A stretch of DNA of 64,000 nucleotides from Leptospira gomenensis (GTDB taxonomy: Bacteria > Spirochaetota > Leptospiria > Leptospirales > Leptospiraceae), in the NCBI RefSeq assembly GCF_004770155.1, contig NZ_RQFA01000046.1:145707-209706 (forward strand), read 5' to 3'. Shown here in pieces: positions 1-8,954 of the stretch; position 1 is the stretch's first letter, and each line of letters opens with the position of its first letter. The notes under the pieces are model-generated. The model saw nothing but the letters and a program-made list of their open reading frames with translations, made no database searches and had not been told where the DNA came from. Both the position numbers and the translations under genes were made by a program.

Positions 1-108
1 TCGTCAATTGCATATAACAACTGACGGAATATAAAACTTAAAAAAATTGTATATGACTGAATCTTTTCGAATTTTTCGAGGAATCTTACCGAAAAAGAGG
101 ATAACGCA

Positions 109-1002
109 TTGAAAAAAAACGGAAAACGAATCGTTGGGCTGGCATTGGGCAGCGGCTCCGCTCGAGGTTGGTCGCATATCGGCGTTATACGAGTTTTGGA
201 ATCCCGCGGTTGGAAACCGGACGTGATTTGCGGGACCTCGATCGGATCCATCGTAGGAGCGTTTTACGCCGCCGGGAAATTGGATCGCCTCGAGGAATGG
301 GTTCAAACCTTGGAATGGAAGGACATACTCGGATTTATGGACATCTCATTCGGAGGAGGTCTGATTCGTGGAAAAAAATTATTGGATTTCTTCGATCGTG
401 AATTCAAAGAGTTGAACTTCGATCATTTGGAAAAAAAATTCGGAGCGGTCGCGACCGACATCGATCGAGGTTCGGAAATCTGGCTTCGAGAAGGATCGTT
501 GCCCGAAGCAGTGCGAGCATCCATATCACTTCCCGGAATATTTTCTCCCGTAAAAATCGGGGATCGATGGCTTGTGGACGGAGGTCTCGTCAACCCGGTT
601 CCCGTTTCTTTGTGTAAGGCGATGGGGGCGGAATTCGTAATCGCCGTGGATCTCAATCAGGATCTTCTCGATCGTAAGGACAAGGATTCCGAAGACGAAT
701 CGATGACCAAGGAATCGGATCGTAAATCCTTCCTTTCCAAATTTTGGGGAAAGGACATGGATGAAAATCTGAAAAAGGAAACCGACGAAAAACCGGGAAT
801 GATCGAGGTGATGTCCAAGAGCATCAACGTTATGCAGATTCGAATCACACGCAGCAGAATGGCCGGAGATCCGCCCGACGTTACGATCGCGCCGAGACTC
901 AGAAACATTGGGCTTATGGAATTCCACAGGGCGAAGGAATGTATCGAAGAAGGCAAAAAAGCCGCGGAAATGGTCTCCGCGTTTTTGGAGAGCCAGATCT
1001 GA
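109..1002 (+). CDS. Patatin-like phospholipase (RssA-type)
   Basis: This 297-residue serine hydrolase has the bacterial patatin fold and probably deacylates phospholipids at the inner membrane; the true substrate is unknown. The glycine-rich oxyanion loop (GSGSARG, residues 14-20), the nucleophile elbow GTSIG with Ser44 and the DGG motif with Asp157 form the Ser-Asp dyad of the family. There is no signal peptide, so it is cytoplasmic or peripheral. The start is TTG, chosen because AGAGGA lies 7 bases upstream and the conserved strand begins directly after it. A charged insert of roughly 50 residues (about 185-235) separates the dyad domain from the C-terminal helices. It leads a + strand run with a lipoprotein and a DUF2062 protein. 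A second patatin lies at 13471. Confidence 0.9.
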   Translation: MKKNGKRIVGLALGSGSARGWSHIGVIRVLESRGWKPDVICGTSIGSIVGAFYAAGKLDRLEEWVQTLEWKDILGFMDISFGGGLIRGKKLLDFFDREFKELNFDHLEKKFGAVATDIDRGSEIWLREGSLPEAVRASISLPGIFSPVKIGDRWLVDGGLVNPVPVSLCKAMGAEFVIAVDLNQDLLDRKDKDSEDESMTKESDRKSFLSKFWGKDMDENLKKETDEKPGMIEVMSKSINVMQIRITRSRMAGDPPDVTIAPRLRNIGLMEFHRAKECIEEGKKAAEMVSAFLESQI

Positions 1003-1150
1003 AACCGATTCGCAAAAGAACGTCCTCCAAAAAAATCGCGCAACGAATCTTTCCGGATTGCGTTTCTTCCGCAAACCTGGATCCTTTTCTGCGAGGAACC
1101 GCGTATACGGCCGGTTCAAGTCTTCAATTTCAAATGAGAATCGAGTCCTT

Positions 1151-1942
1151 ATGAATTCAAAAAAAAATTTCCTCAGTTCCCTGTTCCGTTTTCCGATTCG
1201 AACCTTTTTTCTTTTGGCGATTCTGATCCATTGCAACAAAAAGGATACGGTCTCGGTGTTGGAAGTGCGCGACCTCACGGAAAAGGACAATCTCGTGGAA
1301 GCGCTTCAGAAAGCGGAAGAGGAATTAAAACGAAAAGGCAACACGGGAGAACTCCTGTACATCCGCGGATGGATCCGTTATCTTCAAAAAAATCAGAAAG
1401 CCGCCAAGGACGACTTTCTACTTTGTCTGCAACTGAATCCCGATTCTATGGATTGTAAACGAGGGTTAGGGCTCGTATACGAAGCGGATAAGGATTACGA
1501 CAAGGCCGAAACCGCATATCGGGAAGCGCTCACAATTTCCGCCAAACACGGATTAGATGCACAAGCCGTACTTCGGGAAAATCTGGGAAATCTTTTTCTA
1601 CGTCAAAACAGGAGAAAGGAAGCGGCCGAAGAATTCCGAACCTCGGTTTCTCTTTCCGATAAAGGCGACGCTTATTACGGATCGACCCTTTGTATGATGA
1701 TGGAAGGCGACACGGAAGGGGCGATCGCCTCCTTGGAAAAAGGAGTCACAAAAACGTTCCGCGGAAAGGCTCTCAAATCGGAATCCCACTTTTTATTAGC
1801 CAAGTTTTATTACGAAAAAAGAAAAGATCCGATCAAAGCGGAGATCGAGATCAAAAAGGCGATCGAAATTTTTCCTCTTCATAAGGAATATCTGGACGCG
1901 CTTCGGACTTATACGAAAGAAAGAATACAATCCGGGCTTTGA
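1151..1942 (+). CDS. TPR-repeat lipoprotein
   Basis: This is a predicted lipoprotein of 263 residues. The ATG at 1151 was chosen over an open frame extending to 908, because the N-terminus then reads as a basic stretch, a hydrophobic core and a spirochaetal lipobox ending LIHC at about residue 28. The frame upstream overlaps the patatin gene and lacks a signal. The mature part is built of tetratricopeptide repeats (for example [19 protein letters not shown] and [16 protein letters not shown]), which usually mediate protein-protein contacts in cell-envelope assemblies. It lies 148 bp after the patatin gene and only 6 bp before the DUF2062 gene, so the last two are probably co-transcribed. The specific partner is not evident. 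Confidence 0.8.
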   Translation: MNSKKNFLSSLFRFPIRTFFLLAILIHCNKKDTVSVLEVRDLTEKDNLVEALQKAEEELKRKGNTGELLYIRGWIRYLQKNQKAAKDDFLLCLQLNPDSMDCKRGLGLVYEADKDYDKAETAYREALTISAKHGLDAQAVLRENLGNLFLRQNRRKEAAEEFRTSVSLSDKGDAYYGSTLCMMMEGDTEGAIASLEKGVTKTFRGKALKSESHFLLAKFYYEKRKDPIKAEIEIKKAIEIFPLHKEYLDALRTYTKERIQSGL

Positions 1943-1948
1943 TTCCGA

Positions 1949-2559
<611 letters not shown>

Positions 2560-2563
<4 letters not shown>

Positions 2564-3615
2564 TTTAGATCGGACTTTAGAAGTTTCGCCAACTTTTCCG
2601 GACTTAAATTCAAGATCGTAGGATCGTTTTCGGCTTGTTTGATCAGTTTTATGATTCCTCGATTGAGGGGAGCGGGATGACCCATCACGTCCGCCAGTTT
2701 AACGACTTCCCCGTTGAGGGAATCGATTTCGGTCGGTCTTTTTTTGGTAAGATCCTCCCACATCGAAGATCGGGCCTGAGGATCGATCTTCACCATACCG
2801 GATGCGATTCGGAAAAAAAGAAAATCCGGAAGATTTAAAATCAACGGAGCCAGACTCGGAATCATCTTTCCCGAACGAACCGGGTTGATCTCCGCCAGTC
2901 TTAGGATTTCAAGAGCTTCGGTCATCAACTTGGAAAGAAGTTTTCGATAACCCGCTCTGGAAATCTCCTCCTTCAACGGAAGACCGGAAAGCGCGTTGAG
3001 GGAATTGTTCAAATTAAAGATCAATTTGCCCCAAAGAACACCTTGGATGTTTTTGTGAGTGTTTGCAAAAAGACCGGCGCGATTGAAACCGGAAACGATC
3101 GAGCGCGCGGACTTGGAATTCTGGATCACCAAATTCCCGCTCGTGCCGCGATGAAAGCGGCCCTTACCTTCGGAAACTACGTTAAACGGAACCATACCGG
3201 CAAGAACTTCCACGGGCAGCTCGCTGAGCTCTTCCCGGAGAATGTCCGCGTTTCTAACCCCGTTCTGAAAACTGATCACGACGGGAAGGGAATTCGAAAC
3301 CGAATGCAGCTTTTGTCTTTTTTCCAAAAGCCCGCTCAGATCTCTGGAAAGTTCCTTCGTATCCTTGGATTTGACGGTGACTAAAAAAACGTCCGCCTTG
3401 ATCGTTTCTTCTAAAGAAGTGGAAAAAGGAATCGAATCCGGAGGAAGAACGGTTTCCCTGTTTTCAAAATCCGTGATTCTTGCTCCGAAGGTTTTTAATT
3501 CGTTTCGAATTTTTTCCCTTCCGTACAAAATCGTGCGATTTCCGGCCGCAATCAACTTACAACCCAGATAGGTTCCGATACTACCGGCTCCCAAAATTGC
3601 GAAGGACGGATTCAT
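2560..3615 (-). CDS. panE: 2-dehydropantoate 2-reductase family (ApbA/PanE)
   Basis: This 351-residue NADPH-dependent reductase is of the ketopantoate reductase family, which makes pantoate for coenzyme A synthesis. The N-terminal Rossmann fingerprint [10 protein letters not shown] (about residues 9-18) binds the cofactor. The segment [10 protein letters not shown] matches the family's NG motif, and [17 protein letters not shown] contains the conserved catalytic lysine and asparagine region. The protein is somewhat longer than typical PanE (about 300), the excess lying in the C-terminal helical domain. Other members of the superfamily reduce different 2-oxo acids, so pantoate specificity is inferred. 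The gene is monocistronic on this strand, with the lipase terminator just upstream. Confidence 0.8.
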
Positions 3616-3683
3616 AGCGATGGTATGGAATCAGGATGCGGAATTTAATTCTACAACTATTGGTGGTTAGGCGGTAAAAAAAC

Positions 3684-3726
3684 GAAAAAAAAGGATTCCG
3701 CATACGCGATACGCACGCGGAATCCT
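3684..3726 (-). terminator. Intrinsic terminator after the lipase gene
   Basis: Two perfect 10-base arms, AGGATTCCGC (3692-3701) and GCGGAATCCT (3717-3726), flank a 15-base loop. On the - strand the hairpin is followed by a run of eight T (3691-3684). It starts about 30 bp past the lipase stop, in the right orientation for that gene. Confidence 0.85.
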
Positions 3727-3756
3727 ATCTTGCACAGTTACTGGAATTTTAGGAAA

Positions 3757-4680
3757 CTATTGGTTCGCTTTGGCGTTGGAAGCCATCGCGAGAAAATAAC
3801 CTTCTACGTCATACCAAGTCTGGCCGGACAGAAGCGTGTTGGAAGCCTGTAGGTGATCGACTCCGGTTGTGAAAATTCCGTACGAAGGACCGCCTTTCCA
3901 AGTTCCCCATCTTTGAGAACTTGCGGGAACCAAACCGTCGTTGTCTCCGCCTTGTCCGTTAAAAACTCCACCCGCCCAACACGCAGGATAGAGAATTCCC
4001 ATCAAAGGATGTTGGATCAAATCGGGAATCGTAATGGTGGAACCGTACGAATAATACTTAACGGCAGAACTGTTCGGAGTGTAGCTGTTGAACGAAGCCA
4101 TTCCACCGGTGGTCAGGGATTTCAGAGCCTTGACCGCGTCTTGTTGTCCTCCTCCGTACACCAACTGAACGACGACACCTAACACCGATGATACGAAAGG
4201 TTGCGCCCAACTTGGAATCACTGCGTTTACGATATCAGCGATCGGGGATCCTCTGTGCGGGGAATTCAAAGAGGTAAGCGTAGAAACCTTACCGGACATA
4301 CCGAGATTGGAAACCATATAACGACTGTCGAGACCGCCTTGTGAGTGACCGATGATGTGCACTTTCGAGAATCCGTTCGCGGCCATATAAACGTTCACTT
4401 TGTCCCTAAGTTCCGCGCCTCTCGTCTCGTTGGACTGGGCCGCGGTTTTCGTGGGAGCGTACACGGTGGCACCTTGATTTCTCAAATACGTGTCCATTCC
4501 GCCCCAATAATTTACGATGCTGATCACTCCGCTGGAATCGGTTCCCCAGCCGAACAATCCATGAGAAAGAACGATCGGATAAGACCCGGACAATGGTTTA
4601 GAAGAAGCTCCCCCTCCGGAAGCCATCAAAGAACCCGTCAAAAGGAAACAAGATACGATCCATAAATTTACTTTGCGCAT
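3757..4680 (-). CDS. Secreted triacylglycerol lipase (alpha/beta hydrolase)
   Basis: This is a 307-residue exported lipase similar to the Pseudomonas LipA/family I.1 group. A signal peptide (basic MRKVNLW, hydrophobic core, cleavage near residue 20) sends it out of the cytoplasm. Seen motifs are the oxyanion sequence HGLFGWG (40-46), the nucleophile elbow GHSQGG with Ser113, a candidate acid in GGDNDGLVPASS and the catalytic His in VDHLQAS near the C-terminus. The ATG at 4680 is chosen over a 29-residue longer frame because it has GAGG 8 bases upstream and starts the signal peptide directly. No dedicated foldase gene lies next to it. An intrinsic terminator follows at 3684-3726. A role in using host lipids is plausible but not shown. 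Confidence 0.88.
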   Translation of the reverse strand: MRKVNLWIVSCFLLTGSLMASGGGASSKPLSGSYPIVLSHGLFGWGTDSSGVISIVNYWGGMDTYLRNQGATVYAPTKTAAQSNETRGAELRDKVNVYMAANGFSKVHIIGHSQGGLDSRYMVSNLGMSGKVSTLTSLNSPHRGSPIADIVNAVIPSWAQPFVSSVLGVVVQLVYGGGQQDAVKALKSLTTGGMASFNSYTPNSSAVKYYSYGSTITIPDLIQHPLMGILYPACWAGGVFNGQGGDNDGLVPASSQRWGTWKGGPSYGIFTTGVDHLQASNTLLSGQTWYDVEGYFLAMASNAKANQ

Positions 4681-4860
4681 TTCAAATACCTCAATTCTCT
4701 TCACTATTTCAGTTATTCTATTTGGTTGAATTTCGCTTTGTATTCTTCGCTTGCAGTGTCGGAACACCGAGGTAAAAATTTAAACCGACTTCGTGAACTG
4801 TCAAGACCAATCGAACGAAATGGCAATTTTTTATATAATGAACGATTGTTTAACGATTTT

Positions 4861-4884
4861 ATTATAAAAGACTCGTTTTATAAT
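4861..4884. promoter_or_regulatory. Palindrome, possible operator
   Basis: Perfect 9-base arms ATTATAAAA and TTTTATAAT flank the 6-base spacer GACTCG. AT-rich inverted repeats of this kind are typical of Fur/PerR-family sites, but the spacing here is not the classical 7-1-7, and such repeats arise by chance in AT-rich DNA. Confidence 0.3.
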
Positions 4885-4956
4885 TTTAAATCTTTTCAGT
4901 GCCTCTCTTATTCTTGCTTGAATTCTAATTTTAACGCATTCTATTGAAAACACTTG

Positions 4957-4969
4957 TTCTATAATAGAA
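4957..4969. promoter_or_regulatory. Palindrome TTCTATAATAGAA, possible operator
   Basis: A perfect 6-1-6 palindrome about 220 bp before the nuclease gene and 280 bp before the lipase start. Its symmetry suits a dimeric repressor, and it could also contain a TATAAT-like -10 hexamer. No regulator gene is adjacent, so assignment is open. Confidence 0.3.
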
Positions 4970-5187
4970 TTTCGCTTCTGATTAAAAAACGATACTATGG
5001 CTTATTATAAACTTTCGTTTATGAAAAATAGGATTTCCGAAAAAAGAAGGGGGATTTCTGTCTCTTCCGTTCTCCCTTGTCGATGTATTTTTTGGAAGTG
5101 GAAGTAGGACTTGGGTGATATAAATCAAGGTTCGAATCGTAAAATTATGTTTCTATTTTTCCGATATAAAAAGGAAGTTTTCGTACT

Positions 5188-6558
5188 ATGAAATCATCAC
5201 TTCAAATTCATTTCCTAGGCGCATCGGGAACCGTGACCGGTTCCAAATTTCTACTCGATACGGGAAAAACCAAACTTCTCGTGGATTGCGGGATGTTCCA
5301 GGGTTTAAAGGAACTGCGTCTTCTCAACTGGTCGCAACTTCCCGTTCGAGCTTCCGAAATCGACGTGGTTCTTTTGACCCATGGACATTTGGATCATTCC
5401 GGTTATATTCCGCGATTGGTCAAACAAGGATTCCGCGGAAAAATTTTAGGAAGCGCTCCGACTTTGGAAATCGCGGAAATCATTTTGAAAGATTCCGGCA
5501 AGATTCAGGAAGAAGAAGCGGACCGCGCAAACAAAGGCGGTTATTCCAAACACAAACCCGCACTCCCTTTATACGATCTCAAGGAATCCGTCGATTCAAT
5601 CTCTTACTTTCGATCGGTGGAACTCGACCAGTGGAAGGACATCGCGGAAGGGATCAGGGTGCGATTCCGATACAACGGTCATATTCTCGGAGCGACGTTC
5701 ATCGAATTGGAGATTTTCGGAAAAACTTTCGTCTTTTCCGGAGACATCGGAAGGCCGGAAGATATTCTACTCTATCCGCCGCAACGACCGCATAACGCCG
5801 ATTATATATTCGTAGAAAGTACTTACGGCGACCGCATCCATGAAAAAGGCGTCGAACAACGATTCGCCGATATTCTCAACGAAACCTTGGAGAGAAAAGG
5901 TTCGGTCATTCTACCGAGTTTCGCGGTGGAACGCGCGCAAAGTCTGATGTATCTTCTTTGGAAACTCAAATCGGAATCCGTAATTCCCGATGTTCCTATG
6001 ATCTTGGATAGTCCGATGGGTCGTAACGTTTTCGAGGTGTTTCGCGAATATACGAAATGGCACAAACTCGATCCTTCCGAATGTTCACTGATCTGGGATG
6101 CTTTCCGTAAAACAGAATCCGTTAAAGAGACCTATCGTTACGCGGAAGACGAATCTCCTAAAATCGTCATAGCCGGAAGCGGTATGGCCACCGGAGGAAG
6201 GGTTCTCACTTATCTTCAACATCATTTGGGAAATCCGAATTCGACGATTTTACTTTGCGGTTTTCAAGCCTCCGGAACAAGGGGAAGGCAACTGAGGGAC
6301 GGCAATCACGAGATAAAAATCTACGGAAGGTATTACGAGGTCAAAGCCCAGGTTCGCACCATCGACGGCCTTTCCTCGCACGCGGATCAAAAAGAGATCA
6401 TTCACTGGTTGTCCGCGCTGGAGAAAAAGCCCGAAACCGTATTCATCGTACACGGAGAAACCGGATCCTCCGACGCACTCCGTGTAAAGTTGTCGAACGA
6501 ACTGGGCATGAACTGCAAAATCCCGAAACTTTTCGATATTACAGAATTAGAATTTTAG
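5188..6558 (+). CDS. MBL-fold beta-CASP RNA-processing nuclease homologue
   Basis: This 456-residue protein is a metallo-beta-lactamase-fold hydrolase with a beta-CASP domain, the architecture of CPSF73/Ysh1-type RNA endonucleases. The zinc ligands are visible as THGHLDHSG (about residues 65-73), a later His in NGHILGATF, the Asp in FSGDIGR and the C-terminal HGETG. The beta-CASP part includes ILPSFAVERAQS and GSGMATGGR, and the RNA-specificity tail contains GFQASGTRGRQL and IDGLSSHADQ. It has no signal peptide. AAGGA lies 14 bases before the ATG. It is the first gene of a three-gene cassette, 1 bp from the phosphorylase gene. Bacterial members have poorly defined substrates; the context suggests nucleotide turnover. 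Confidence 0.88.
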   Translation: MKSSLQIHFLGASGTVTGSKFLLDTGKTKLLVDCGMFQGLKELRLLNWSQLPVRASEIDVVLLTHGHLDHSGYIPRLVKQGFRGKILGSAPTLEIAEIILKDSGKIQEEEADRANKGGYSKHKPALPLYDLKESVDSISYFRSVELDQWKDIAEGIRVRFRYNGHILGATFIELEIFGKTFVFSGDIGRPEDILLYPPQRPHNADYIFVESTYGDRIHEKGVEQRFADILNETLERKGSVILPSFAVERAQSLMYLLWKLKSESVIPDVPMILDSPMGRNVFEVFREYTKWHKLDPSECSLIWDAFRKTESVKETYRYAEDESPKIVIAGSGMATGGRVLTYLQHHLGNPNSTILLCGFQASGTRGRQLRDGNHEIKIYGRYYEVKAQVRTIDGLSSHADQKEIIHWLSALEKKPETVFIVHGETGSSDALRVKLSNELGMNCKIPKLFDITELEF

Positions 6559-6559
6559 A

Positions 6560-8062
6560 ATGTACGAAACTTCAAACACTCTCCGCTTAAAAAACCTGGG
6601 AATCGACACGAACCAGGAATACGTCGTTTTTCTAAAACGGGACTGCCCCGCCTGTAAATCGGAAGGTTTCGTCGCGCTCCATCGGGTCGCGGTGACTTCG
6701 GGAGACAAACAAATCATCGCATCGCTGAACATCATAGAAACCGAAATTCTGCAGAGCGGACAAGTCGGACTTTCCGAAAGCGCATGGAAGGCGATCGACG
6801 CCAAAGAAGGAAACGAAGTCCGTCTTTCCCACCTACAACCGGTGCAATCCATGCACGACGTCAGATCCAAATTGTATGAAAACCGTCTGAACGAGCAATC
6901 CTTCGATCGAATCATTGGCGACATCAAGGACGAAAAATATTCCAACATCGAAATCGCCGCTTTCGTAACCGCTTGCGCGGGAGACCGACTCAACCTCGAG
7001 GAAATCAAATCGTTGACGAAATCGATGATACGGACCGGTTCCGTATTACATTGGAACGGTCGTAGGATCGTCGATAAACACTGCGTAGGCGGTCTTCCCG
7101 GAAATAGAACGACTCCGATCGTCGTTTCCATCGTTGCGGCCGCCGGCGGAATCGTTCCTAAAACTTCCTCACGGGCGATCACTTCTCCCGCGGGAACCGC
7201 CGATACGATGGAGGTCGTCACCGAAGTTAATTTGAGTCTTTCGAAAATGAAAGCCGTCGTGGAACAAGAAGGAGCTTGTATCGTTTGGGGAGGTTCTATC
7301 GGTTTGAGTCCGGTCGATGATATTCTCATTCGCGTCGAACGGGCTTTGGAAATAGACAGCGTCGGTCAAATGATCGCCTCGGTTCTTTCCAAAAAGGCCG
7401 CGGCGGGTTCGACACACGTCGTGATCGACATCCCCATTGGCAAAACCGCAAAAGTAAGAACGGAAGAAGATGCAGAAAAGCTAAAATACTATTTTACGGT
7501 CGTAGGAAGGTCGGTCGGTCTCAAAATCAAAACGATCATTTCGGACGGGTCGCAACCGGTCGGAAGAGGAATCGGACCTTCTTTGGAAATGAAGGATTGT
7601 ATCCAGGTTTTAAAAAACGATCCCGATGCCCCGCAGGATTTGAGACAAAGGGCTTTGACCGTTGCCGGTGCGATGCTTGAATTCGACGATCCCGATATTT
7701 TTAAAAACGGAGCGACCGCCGCGGAGGAAATTCTTCGCTCGGGAAAGGCGTGGGAAAAATTCGTCCGGATTTGCGAGGCGCAGGGAACATTCCGCGAACC
7801 CGGTTCGGCCAAATTCAAACTCGATATACGATCGACTCGCTCCGGAATCGTAAAGGAAGTGGACAATCGCAAAATCGCCAAAGTCGCACGATTGGCCGGG
7901 GCGCCTAACTCCAATTCGGCGGGCGTGTATTTTCTTTCGCCTTGCGGAAAACGAGTGGAAGCCGGAGACATTCTCTACACGATCCATTCCGAATCGGAAG
8001 GTGAATTGGAATACGCCTACGAATACGTGCGATCGCAGACCGAAATAATTCAAATTTTATAA
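6560..8062 (+). CDS. AMP/thymidine phosphorylase family protein (AMP-phosphorylase type)
   Basis: This 500-residue nucleoside/nucleotide phosphorylase is of the DeoA family. It carries the extra N-terminal domain of about 90 residues seen in archaeal-type AMP phosphorylases but not in classical thymidine phosphorylase. The phosphate-binding segment reads DKHCVGGLPGNRTT (AMP-phosphorylase-like GxPGNxTT rather than the classical GVGDKVT), followed by SPAGTADTME and a C-terminal barrel-sandwich domain. AMP phosphorylase converts a nucleoside 5'-monophosphate plus phosphate to base and ribose 1,5-bisphosphate; this specificity is inferred from length and motif. The ATG follows the nuclease stop by 1 bp and the PRPP-synthetase homologue starts 10 bp later, so all three are one transcript. 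No RuBisCO-like gene is in the window. Confidence 0.85.
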   Translation: MYETSNTLRLKNLGIDTNQEYVVFLKRDCPACKSEGFVALHRVAVTSGDKQIIASLNIIETEILQSGQVGLSESAWKAIDAKEGNEVRLSHLQPVQSMHDVRSKLYENRLNEQSFDRIIGDIKDEKYSNIEIAAFVTACAGDRLNLEEIKSLTKSMIRTGSVLHWNGRRIVDKHCVGGLPGNRTTPIVVSIVAAAGGIVPKTSSRAITSPAGTADTMEVVTEVNLSLSKMKAVVEQEGACIVWGGSIGLSPVDDILIRVERALEIDSVGQMIASVLSKKAAAGSTHVVIDIPIGKTAKVRTEEDAEKLKYYFTVVGRSVGLKIKTIISDGSQPVGRGIGPSLEMKDCIQVLKNDPDAPQDLRQRALTVAGAMLEFDDPDIFKNGATAAEEILRSGKAWEKFVRICEAQGTFREPGSAKFKLDIRSTRSGIVKEVDNRKIAKVARLAGAPNSNSAGVYFLSPCGKRVEAGDILYTIHSESEGELEYAYEYVRSQTEIIQIL

Positions 8063-8072
8063 ATTAACTTAT

Positions 8073-8954
8073 ATGAATATATCACGTTTATTATTTTCCT
8101 TTCCCGGAAACGAAGTCCTTACCCGACTCGTCGCTTCCCGTTCGAAAATCCCGGTCGGCAAAGTCCAATTCGGAAACTTCCCCGACGGGGAAACGAAACT
8201 TAGAATCGATTCGGACCCGAGCGGATCGGAAGTTTATCTGATTTGCTCCTTGGACAGACCGGATCCGAAACTGATTCCGTTGATTTTTTTCTGTCAAACG
8301 GCAAGATCGATGGGTGCGAAAAAAATCCACCTGATAGCGCCTTATCTTTGTTATATGAGACAGGATAAGGTCTTTCATCCCGGCGAAGGGATCAGCGCGC
8401 GTCATTCGGCCTCGTTGATCTCGCGTTACGTCGATTCCCTGATAACGGTGGATCCCCACCTTCATAGAATCGAAGACCTTTCCGAAATTTTCGAGATTCC
8501 TTCCAAGACATTACACTCCGCCCCTCTTCTCGCAGATTATGTTCGGGAACGGATCGATTCACCCGTTCTTGTAGGACCGGACGGCGAAAGTAGTCAGTGG
8601 GTGGCCGAAGTGGCGCGACTCTGCGGATGTCCTTACACGGTTCTGGAAAAAAATCGGAAAGGAGATCGGGAAGTCGAAATCAGCGCCCCAACCTTACAAG
8701 CGTTAGTCGGAAGAACGCCCGTTTTGATAGACGACATCGTATCCACCGGAAGAACTCTGATCGAAACAGTAAATAGACTCCGTCAAACCGCGGCAACGCC
8801 TCCGATTTGTTTATGCGTCCACGGAATTTTTGCGGAAGATTCCTATGGAAATCTGCTTAAGGCAGGCGTAAACTCAGTGGTAACTTCGAATACGATCGAA
8901 CATTACAGCAACGGAATCGACGTAAGTCGTCTAATAGCGGAGAATCTTTTTTAA
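8073..8954 (+). CDS. Ribose-phosphate pyrophosphokinase homologue
   Basis: This 293-residue homologue of PRPP synthetase consists of two type I phosphoribosyltransferase folds. Recognisable are the N-terminal FGNFPDGETKLRI region, YLCYMRQDKVFHPGEGIS (the ATP-binding and flexible-loop area, in canonical Prs RQDRK...REPI), VDPHLHR and the PRPP loop DDIVSTGRT (about residues 213-221). It is shorter than housekeeping Prs (about 310-320) and departs from it in the regulatory flag, so it is likely a paralogue rather than the main enzyme. Beside the phosphorylase it may feed the released sugar phosphate to PRPP. Its stop overlaps the convergent SpoIIE gene by 4 bp. Confidence 0.82.
   Translation: MNISRLLFSFPGNEVLTRLVASRSKIPVGKVQFGNFPDGETKLRIDSDPSGSEVYLICSLDRPDPKLIPLIFFCQTARSMGAKKIHLIAPYLCYMRQDKVFHPGEGISARHSASLISRYVDSLITVDPHLHRIEDLSEIFEIPSKTLHSAPLLADYVRERIDSPVLVGPDGESSQWVAEVARLCGCPYTVLEKNRKGDREVEISAPTLQALVGRTPVLIDDIVSTGRTLIETVNRLRQTAATPPICLCVHGIFAEDSYGNLLKAGVNSVVTSNTIEHYSNGIDVSRLIAENLF

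Larger units (their letters stand above)
4681..5187. other. AT-rich divergent intergenic region
   Basis: These 507 bp separate the divergent lipase and nuclease-cassette genes and are markedly more AT-rich than the rest of the window. I see no coding frame. The region holds two palindromes (4861-4884 and 4957-4969), listed separately as possible operator sites. It must contain both promoters, but I cannot place them with confidence. Confidence 0.6.

Noticed and set aside
908..1150. N-terminal extension of the TPR lipoprotein to 908
   Set aside because: It overlaps the patatin gene, is very basic and would bury the lipoprotein signal inside the protein.
526..1290. 254-codon - strand frame opposite the patatin and lipoprotein genes
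   Set aside because: Shadow of well-supported + strand genes; Phe/Arg-rich antisense composition.
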